Assembly: GCA_002430605.1 (NCBI GenBank)
Contig: DJBY01000107.1
Location: 1-11,169 of the forward strand
DNA: 11,169 nt
Source: Opitutia bacterium UBA5964
GTDB lineage: Bacteria; Verrucomicrobiota; Verrucomicrobiia; Opitutales; Coraliomargaritaceae
Direction of reading: 5' to 3'
Part shown: piece after piece, positions 6,151 to 11,169 of the stretch
How the letters are laid out: the number at the start of each line of letters is the position of its first letter
Numbering within the stretch: the stretch's first letter is position 1
Position numbers and translations under genes: made by a program
The notes under the pieces: generated by a model
What the model saw: the letters and a program-made list of their open reading frames with translations, nothing else
Told to the model about the DNA's origin: nothing
The model's database searches: none

Positions 6151-8199
6151 TTACGCAGGAGATGGGGCAGCGGCTTCTTCCCCGGCGAGATCACCCTTGT
6201 CATCATCCTCGGCAGCCTGCTTCTTGACCACTTTGTCAGAGTCTTCTTCAGGCTCTGGCTTGGGTTCGATAATTTCACGCTTAACAATCGGCGAGCGGAT
6301 TTCTCCATGCTCAAGAATTTCGTGTACGTGGATACCATCGATCGTTTCGTGCTCCAGCAAGGCCTCGGCCATCACATCGAGCGCAGTGCGGTGCTCTTTC
6401 AAAATTTCGAGGGAACGTAGATACTGTTCCTCCACGATTTTGAAGATCACCTGATCAATCTTCTGCGCAGTCTGTTCGCTATAGTTCTTTGAACCACCAC
6501 CGATCGATCCCATGTAAGCATGGCTCTGGCTTTCACCATAAGCGATCGGCCCAAGTTCAGTCATACCCCAATCGCACACCATGTGGCGCGCAGTCGATGT
6601 GACCATACGAATATCACCGGACGCGCCACTGGTAATGTCACCCATCACAATTTCCTCCGCCGAACGGCCTCCCATGCCAGTGCAGATTTGATTCAACAGA
6701 CGACGCTTGGAGTGATTCAGCAAATCCTTCTTCGGCATAAACATCGTGGAGCCAAGGCTCTGACCGCGCGGTATAATCGTTACCTTGTGTACGGGTAAAT
6801 GCCCATCATCCACCACCGCTTGGATCAAAGCATGACCCGCTTCGTGGTAAGCAGTGATCTTGCGATCCTCGTCATCCATCAACTTACGTCGCTCACGACC
6901 GAAGGAGATCTTATCACGCGCTTCGTCGAGATCGTTCATTTCCACGGCATCCTTATTATAGCGCGCCGCGATCAAAGCCCCCTCATTCAGAAGGTTGGCA
7001 AGATCCGCACCAGAAAAGCCCGGTGTGTTACGCGCAACGTGCTGAAGGTTCACTTCTTCAGCGAGTGCGATCTTCTTGGCATGCACCAAGAGAATTTCGT
7101 ATCGCCCATTGCGGTCGGGCAAATCAATCGTGACTTGACGGTCAAAACGACCAGGGCGTAGCAACGCGGAATCCAGCACATCTGGACGATTGGTTGCGGC
7201 GATGATGATCACACCCTCGTGGCCATCGAAACCATCCATCTCCACAAGGAGGGAGTTCAACGTCTGCTCGCGCTCGTCATTACCACCACCCACACCTGCG
7301 CCACGCTGGCGACCCACGGCATCGATCTCGTCAATAAATACAATACAAGGCGCATTCTTACGGCCTTGCTCAAACATATCACGCACACGTGCCGCCCCGA
7401 CACCGACGAACATTTCGACGAAGTCCGAACCACTGATTGAGAAAAACGGCACTTCCGCTTCACCCGCCACAGCCTTTGCGAGCAGTGTCTTACCAGTGCC
7501 CGGAGGGCCGACCATCAGCACACCCTTAGGAATGCGACCACCGATACGTTGGAATTTTTTAGGGTCTTTGAGGAAGTCGACGACTTCACTGACTTCTTCC
7601 TTCGCTTCGTCGCAACCCGCAACATCTTTAAAAGTCAGTGAATCCTTATCACGCGTCAGCATCTTGGCCTTGCTCTTACCAAAACTCATCGCGCCTTTCC
7701 CTGCGCTCTTCAATTGGCGTACAAAGAGGAAATAAAGCAGGCCAATAATCAGTAGAAACGGCAGAAAGCTGATCAAGATATCTTGGAACGCGGTGCTGCG
7801 CCGACTCTCCTTGAGCACTGCGCGCACGAGATCGAAATCTTTCTCCAGCAAGCGGCCCTCGGCAGAAAACTGCACCTTTTCCGGCACGCTCGCATCCGAG
7901 AGATTCGCATCATACTTCGGGTTAAGCATCTTACCGGCAACGATATAGCCAGCTTCGCCAAGCGAAGGGTCGGGCTTCATGACACCATCGCCCGCCTCGA
8001 TCTGTCCATCTTTCACGGCTTGCACCAATTCGCTGATAGTCAGGCGTTCATGATTCGAACCGGCACCCGGTTGCGCGAACCAGAGTCCGATGATAGCCGA
8101 GATAATGACCAAAAAAATCAAAAGCACTTTAGGGTTAAAGCGCTCTGGTTGGCCGTTATTCGCGGGCTCTTTCTGTTGTGGATTTTGCTGTGATGACAT
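6151..8199 (-). CDS. ftsH: ATP-dependent zinc metalloprotease FtsH
   Basis: This membrane-anchored AAA+ protease of 682 residues degrades misfolded membrane proteins and selected regulators. There are two membrane helices (about 24-42 and 141-160) with the periplasmic domain between them, somewhat larger than in E. coli. The AAA+ module has Walker A GPPGTGKT (231-238), pore loop MFVGVG (263-268), Walker B VFIDEID (287-293) and arginine fingers R348 and R351 in LLRPGRFDR. The protease has the zinc site HEAGH (452-456), with D529 in TSGASGDI as probable third ligand. The last 40 or so residues are a low-complexity acidic, lysine and alanine tail, common in the family and poorly conserved. The ATG begins 9 bases after the tilS stop codon with no clear Shine-Dalgarno sequence, suggesting translational coupling. 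tilS-ftsH adjacency is widespread in bacteria. Confidence 0.98.
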   Translation of the reverse strand: MSSQQNPQQKEPANNGQPERFNPKVLLIFLVIISAIIGLWFAQPGAGSNHERLTISELVQAVKDGQIEAGDGVMKPDPSLGEAGYIVAGKMLNPKYDANLSDASVPEKVQFSAEGRLLEKDFDLVRAVLKESRRSTAFQDILISFLPFLLIIGLLYFLFVRQLKSAGKGAMSFGKSKAKMLTRDKDSLTFKDVAGCDEAKEEVSEVVDFLKDPKKFQRIGGRIPKGVLMVGPPGTGKTLLAKAVAGEAEVPFFSISGSDFVEMFVGVGAARVRDMFEQGRKNAPCIVFIDEIDAVGRQRGAGVGGGNDEREQTLNSLLVEMDGFDGHEGVIIIAATNRPDVLDSALLRPGRFDRQVTIDLPDRNGRYEILLVHAKKIALAEEVNLQHVARNTPGFSGADLANLLNEGALIAARYNKDAVEMNDLDEARDKISFGRERRKLMDDEDRKITAYHEAGHALIQAVVDDGHLPVHKVTIIPRGQSLGSTMFMPKKDLLNHSKRRLLNQICTGMGGRSAEEIVMGDITSGASGDIRMVTSTARHMVCDWGMTELGPIAYGESQSHAYMGSIGGGSKNYSEQTAQKIDQVIFKIVEEQYLRSLEILKEHRTALDVMAEALLEHETIDGIHVHEILEHGEIRSPIVKREIIEPKPEPEEDSDKVVKKQAAEDDDKGDLAGEEAAAPSPA

Positions 8200-8208
8200 T
8201 TGTGCGGG

Positions 8209-9663
8209 TCAAATTGGGTTTCTTCGTTGGTAAGTCAATCTAAGAGCCCGCTTCGTTGCGGCTGCGATTTTCATGGTATCCGCCGGTGGGAAGCCTGGCA
8301 CCCAAATGATCTCTCCTGAATGCGATAAGACAAGCGGTAGCAACTTTCGTTCCTTTACTGGAATGTGCCGGTCAATAAACCAGTCTTTCAGTTTCTTCGT
8401 GCCCGGCGCACCGATCGGTCTAAAGCGGTCTCCCTGCTGCCAACCCCGCACTTCGAGTGCCTCCTCTGCTGCCACTGCCACGTAAGCCTCAAGGTCGGCG
8501 TTCACGCCGCCCATCATAATCGTGCTTCGCAACGCATCGTCCAACTCCACGAACTCCGTTTCCAGCAAAGCACCCGTCGACAGCATCAGCGACTCGCCCG
8601 CCTCGATCGATCCGGACACCAAGAATTGCCCCACAGCTTGTGCCGATTCGAGCCGAACCGTCGCCTCATCGAGCTCGATATAGAATGCCCCCGCGCTCAG
8701 ACGGTTGTTCGGCTTTGCCGCATAGACCGCATCCAGCAGCAAATCCATCGCTGGCGCGCTCAGTGACTGAATCAAATCATGTGCACTCAACCACGCAGAC
8801 AAGGCCCGCCGCGTCAGTGCCCGTGGCGCGGCACGCAACGCCGCACGGTCCAGTAAGGCACTCGCGCCAAACGCATCCGGCAAAAAGCTCCGTGCCAACC
8901 CATCCAGCGCATCCGCTTCTTCTTCTAGTAAAAATCGGGAACGAGCCGCGCCCGCCGAAGCATCCCGTGCCAACGCATCGCTCAAACTAGGAATCACATT
9001 GTGGCGCAGCGCATTGCGCGAAATCCCCGTATCCTCGTTGGAAATGTCTTCACGCCAAGGGATCTCGCAGGTATTCAACGCCATACGAATTGCCCCCGCA
9101 CCCCAATGCAACACCGGTCGAACGTGTGTCGGATAGGCCTGAAAAAAATGGATCGGTCGCGGCGCCGCCAACCCATCCGAGCCACTCCCACGCGCCAAGC
9201 GCTGCAACTGCGTCTCTAGAATATCGTCCAGCTGATGGCCAAATGCAATACACTGGCAACTGTGCTCCTTCGCTGCCCCGCGTAAAAAGTCCAAGCGCAA
9301 GGCCCGCGCAGTCGTCTCCGTAAACGCCGCCTCATTTTCCGGCCGAGCCGCAGTCACAAATGGACAGTTTAGCTGCTGCGCCAATTCCTGCACAAACGCC
9401 GCGTCTAGCTGCGAATCCTCGCCGCGCCAGCGATGATTGTAATGTGCGACCACCAATTCGATGCCCAAATCGTCAACCTGTGCCCACAAATGGCAGAGCA
9501 TAAAGATCGAATCCGCGCCCCCCGAACAAGCCACAAGCACACGCTGACAGGACGCCTCAGCCAACAACGCACGGACATTTGTATGCAAAGCGGGCTCGCT
9601 CATTTGCGCATACAACATTCGCGCAGCTTCAGGCCAATCATGGGGGTGTTCCGGGTTCGACAT
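8209..9663 (-). CDS. tilS: tRNA(Ile)-lysidine synthase TilS
   Basis: This enzyme converts C34 of the CAU-anticodon tRNA(Ile) to lysidine using ATP and lysine, so that the tRNA reads AUA as isoleucine; it is usually essential. The 484-residue product has the N-type ATP pyrophosphatase PP-loop CSGGADS (46-52), then HYNHRWRGEDS (74-84), GHQLDDILET (142-151) and RNALRHNVIP (216-225). A C-terminal TilS-C substrate-binding domain follows, recognisable by GWQQGDRFRPIGAPGTKKLK and DRHIPVKER, so this is the long form as in E. coli. About 38 residues precede the PP-loop strand. The ATG at 9661-9663 is supported by AGAGG four bases upstream. It is transcribed with ftsH. Upstream lies the repeat-rich gap 9664-9991; no strong promoter is obvious there. 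Confidence 0.97.
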   Translation of the reverse strand: MSNPEHPHDWPEAARMLYAQMSEPALHTNVRALLAEASCQRVLVACSGGADSIFMLCHLWAQVDDLGIELVVAHYNHRWRGEDSQLDAAFVQELAQQLNCPFVTAARPENEAAFTETTARALRLDFLRGAAKEHSCQCIAFGHQLDDILETQLQRLARGSGSDGLAAPRPIHFFQAYPTHVRPVLHWGAGAIRMALNTCEIPWREDISNEDTGISRNALRHNVIPSLSDALARDASAGAARSRFLLEEEADALDGLARSFLPDAFGASALLDRAALRAAPRALTRRALSAWLSAHDLIQSLSAPAMDLLLDAVYAAKPNNRLSAGAFYIELDEATVRLESAQAVGQFLVSGSIEAGESLMLSTGALLETEFVELDDALRSTIMMGGVNADLEAYVAVAAEEALEVRGWQQGDRFRPIGAPGTKKLKDWFIDRHIPVKERKLLPLVLSHSGEIIWVPGFPPADTMKIAAATKRALRLTYQRRNPI

Positions 9664-9700
9664 AAGACCTCTTTAATTGGCTACACTTTCGAGTAGACCG

Positions 9701-9760
9701 CAAGCCTGTAGCGGTATTGCCGATGAAGATCAAACCTGTAGGGACTTTGCTTGCGAAACT
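9701..9760. repeat. Tandem pair of 30-base degenerate repeats upstream of tilS
   Basis: Positions 9701-9730 and 9731-9760 align at about 19 of 30 positions, the strongest part being CAA(G/A)CCTGTAG(C/G)G followed by TTGC. The first copy contains a short CGG/CCG hairpin. The pair ends exactly where the inverted element at 9761 begins. Sequence of the type CTGTAGGG-N5-GCTTGCGAA resembles REP-like repeats in other bacteria, but that is a resemblance only. Confidence 0.4.
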
Positions 9761-9963
9761 GTCTCAAAAATGTAGATCGCGGGGTAATCGTTTGCTTTAT
9801 TCAGTGGAGGGACCGCCGTCCTCGGTGTCCGCAGTGGATGGGGACAAGGCCGTGAACTTGATGAATACTGAGTCGCTCTGCTAAGACCGCGGGGACGCGA
9901 TCCCTCCACTTTTAATGCCTTTTCCAAAAATCCCGTTTCACTGTATTTTTGAGACAACCTCCT
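9761..9963. repeat. Imperfect palindromic element of two inverted arms (copy 2, MITE- or REP-doublet-like)
   Basis: The outer ends GTCTCAAAAATGTA (9761-9774) and TGTATTTTTGAGAC (9942-9955) are inverted copies matching at 12 of 14 positions. Further in, GTGGAGGGACCGCCGTCC (9804-9821) is an inverted match to GGGGACGCGATCCCTCCAC (9891-9909), and the match continues into CTCGGTGTC versus GACCGCG. The two arms surround about 50 bases of unmatched sequence. Flanking CCTCCT (9958-9963) is shared with copy 1 (5991-6069) but is absent from the left end. No transposase is encoded. It fills most of the gene-free stretch 9664-9991, in which I see no convincing gene. The arms are too diverged and the spacer too long for a simple terminator. 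Confidence 0.65.
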
Positions 9964-9991
9964 GACGAAGACCGCAGCAGAATCAACGACC

Positions 9992-10309
9992 TCAAACACC
10001 TCTCGGTCCGCGCAAGCATGGCCTCGCCCCCAATTGCTCACGCAACTCGCCCTCGCTCAATCCCTCGACCAGCAAGCACTTCTGCGGATTCGTTTGCCCG
10101 CGCAACACTGACACCGCGCGCTTTGGCAAGCCGAGGTGCTTGGCCAGCAATGCACAAATCGCCTTGTTCGCTTCCCCCGACTCCGGCGCCACAGCAGTCT
10201 TAATCTTCAGCGCCCCCGCATGTTATTATGCCCTTGGGTGCCAACCAACGATTTCATCGCGCGAGGCATTCGGGATAACGCGGACGTTGAGTTCTACAGT
10301 AAAAGACAT
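9992..10309 (-). pseudogene. DUF167 / YggU-family gene interrupted by two in-frame stops
   Basis: Read from an ATG at 10307-10309, the frame gives a typical DUF167 N-terminus containing VRVIPNASRDEIVGWH, then two TAA codons (10226-10228 and 10223-10225). It continues in the same frame with GALKIKTAVAPESGEANKA, AICALLAKHLGLPKRAVSVL and GQTNPQKCLLVEG to a TGA at 9992. Together this is a full-length family member of about 105 codons. Compared with YggU, roughly seven extra codons (about 21 bases, near 10217-10237) lie between the two halves and carry the stops; they include a small hairpin GCAT-N6-ATGC (10218-10231). The family has no settled function. A GTG at 10190-10192 could start a 66-residue fragment, but that would lack the first strands of the fold. 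It starts 24 bases after the esterase gene ends. Confidence 0.8.
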
Positions 10310-10333
10310 CGCACAGTCACACCTACCGCATTC

Positions 10334-11169
10334 CTATTTTTCCTGCAATGTCGGCTCCCCTTTAAGGTAACCAAGTGAAGCGAGAAACTTATCCGCCTCA
10401 AAAACAGTCTCATCATATCGAGCACTATTAAAAAATCCATGCTCCTGCCCATCATACAGGTGCAAGTCACAGCGCACCCCAGCCTGCTCCATGCGTTTTT
10501 TATAATCTTCTGCCGTCGCAACAGGAATCAGTGTATCCTTGGTGCCTAGAAATACAATGGTTGGCGGCGGAGGTGTGCCTTTATCAATATTATGCATCGG
10601 CGAAAATGCCTGCCAATAGGACGCAACTCGATCATGCCCATATCCACCGGGGCCATTGTCAAAAACAGGATTAAAAAGAACCAATGCATCTGGACGGCAA
10701 CTGACGGAAGCATCTTCCCCCGCCTCCTCAAATCCAGCTACGGTAGCAGTCGCCGCCGCAACATGTCCACCCGCGGAGCCACCGCCAGCAGCCAGCATGT
10801 CAGGGTCAATCCCAAGTTCAGCGGCATGGCTACGAATCCAGCGAACTGCAGACTTCCCGTCCATCACGCACGCTTTAGGCGATGTCTTATGCGTCTTTCG
10901 AACCCGGTATTCAGCAGAGATCGCCACCATCCCTCTGGATGCAAGATACTTACTCTGGTTATAGAATTGACTGGGACTACCGCCCATCCATCCCCCGCCA
11001 AAGAAGAACACAATCGCCGGTCGTTTATCGCTCGCACTGTGCCCCTCTGGATTAAAGACATGCAGCTTCAGCGAAACATCGCCCACCGTCTTATATTCAA
11101 TCACCTGGTCCGGCGCCACTTTTGCAAAAGCACTGCCAGCAGCGATTAAAAATATTCCAATACAAATAA
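10334..11169 (-). CDS. Secreted alpha/beta-hydrolase (esterase/lipase-like), 5' end beyond the window
   Basis: The frame is open to the right edge, so the true start is outside. Upstream of a GTG at 11117-11119 it reads IGIFLIAAGSAFAK, the hydrophobic core and Ala-X-Ala end of a Sec signal peptide, so that internal GTG is not the real start. Numbering from that GTG, an oxyanion-type FFFGGGW lies at 38-44, the nucleophile elbow GGGSAGGH at 112-119 with S115, then D195 in GTKDTLIP and H227 in GQEHGFF, a complete catalytic triad in the expected order. The elbow is GxSxG with extra glycines, as in hormone-sensitive-lipase-like enzymes (Abhydrolase_3). The product is probably a periplasmic or secreted carboxylesterase, perhaps de-esterifying polysaccharides or small esters; the substrate cannot be read from the sequence. 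Confidence 0.9.
   Translation of the reverse strand, partial: ICIGIFLIAAGSAFAKVAPDQVIEYKTVGDVSLKLHVFNPEGHSASDKRPAIVFFFGGGWMGGSPSQFYNQSKYLASRGMVAISAEYRVRKTHKTSPKACVMDGKSAVRWIRSHAAELGIDPDMLAAGGGSAGGHVAAATATVAGFEEAGEDASVSCRPDALVLFNPVFDNGPGGYGHDRVASYWQAFSPMHNIDKGTPPPPTIVFLGTKDTLIPVATAEDYKKRMEQAGVRCDLHLYDGQEHGFFNSARYDETVFEADKFLASLGYLKGEPTLQEK

Noticed and set aside
6151..8199. FtsH as the protease that would release the regulator from the permease fusion
   Set aside because: FtsH is a processive membrane protease and the gene is separated from the metal operon by the RNase H-like gene and two terminators; nothing in the sequence links them.
9730..10041. A 103-codon minus-strand open frame across the palindromic element
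   Set aside because: It spans the repeat arms and the end of the DUF167 frame, with no homology visible; it is an accident of the repeat sequence.
10592..11149. A 185-codon plus-strand open frame
   Set aside because: It is antisense to the esterase, which has an intact catalytic triad and signal peptide; the opposite frame shows no motif.

Overview
The window looks like chromosomal DNA from a free-living member of the PVC group (Planctomycetes-Verrucomicrobia-Chlamydiae), most likely a verrucomicrobial relative. This is an inference. It rests on the metal-transport operon, whose permease-repressor fusion is best known from the chlamydial YtgABCD system, on the moderate G+C content, and on short interspersed repeats of a kind common in Verrucomicrobia. 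No single marker fixes the species. All recognised genes except one lie on the minus strand.

Positions 1-108 hold no gene I can recognise. Then, reading on the minus strand from about 5206 down to 109, comes a four-gene ABC transporter operon for Mn, Fe or Zn. Its order is binding lipoprotein (4178-5206), ATPase (3182-3991), a permease carrying a complete DtxR/MntR-type regulator at its C-terminus (1810-3165), and a second permease (849-1805). A YceH/DUF480 gene (109-801) follows 47 bases downstream. The order matches chlamydial ytgA-ytgB-ytgCR-ytgD, where the YtgR part is known to be released from the permease and to act as an iron-dependent repressor. A perfect 9-4-9 palindrome overlaps the apparent TTG start of the binding-protein gene and is the best candidate operator. 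A degenerate inverted repeat sits between the first two genes.

The only plus-strand gene, a ribonuclease H-like gene (5400-5882), diverges from the operon. It converges on the tilS-ftsH pair (tilS 8209-9663, ftsH 6151-8199, 9 bases apart). The convergent gap holds a candidate terminator for the RNase H gene, one arm of an interspersed repeat, and a clear rho-independent terminator for ftsH.

Upstream of tilS, a 328-base gene-free stretch (9664-9991) contains a pair of 30-base degenerate direct repeats. Next to them is a roughly 195-base imperfect palindrome made of two inverted copies of the arm seen alone near 5991-6069. Beyond it lies a DUF167/YggU-like gene interrupted in frame by about 21 extra bases carrying two TAA stops. 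The right edge holds a secreted alpha/beta-hydrolase whose 5' end runs off the window.

The most interesting content is the transporter-repressor fusion with its candidate operator: uptake and transcriptional sensing of the metal appear to be encoded in one polypeptide. The repeat family, which occurs both as a single arm and as an inverted pair, is second.
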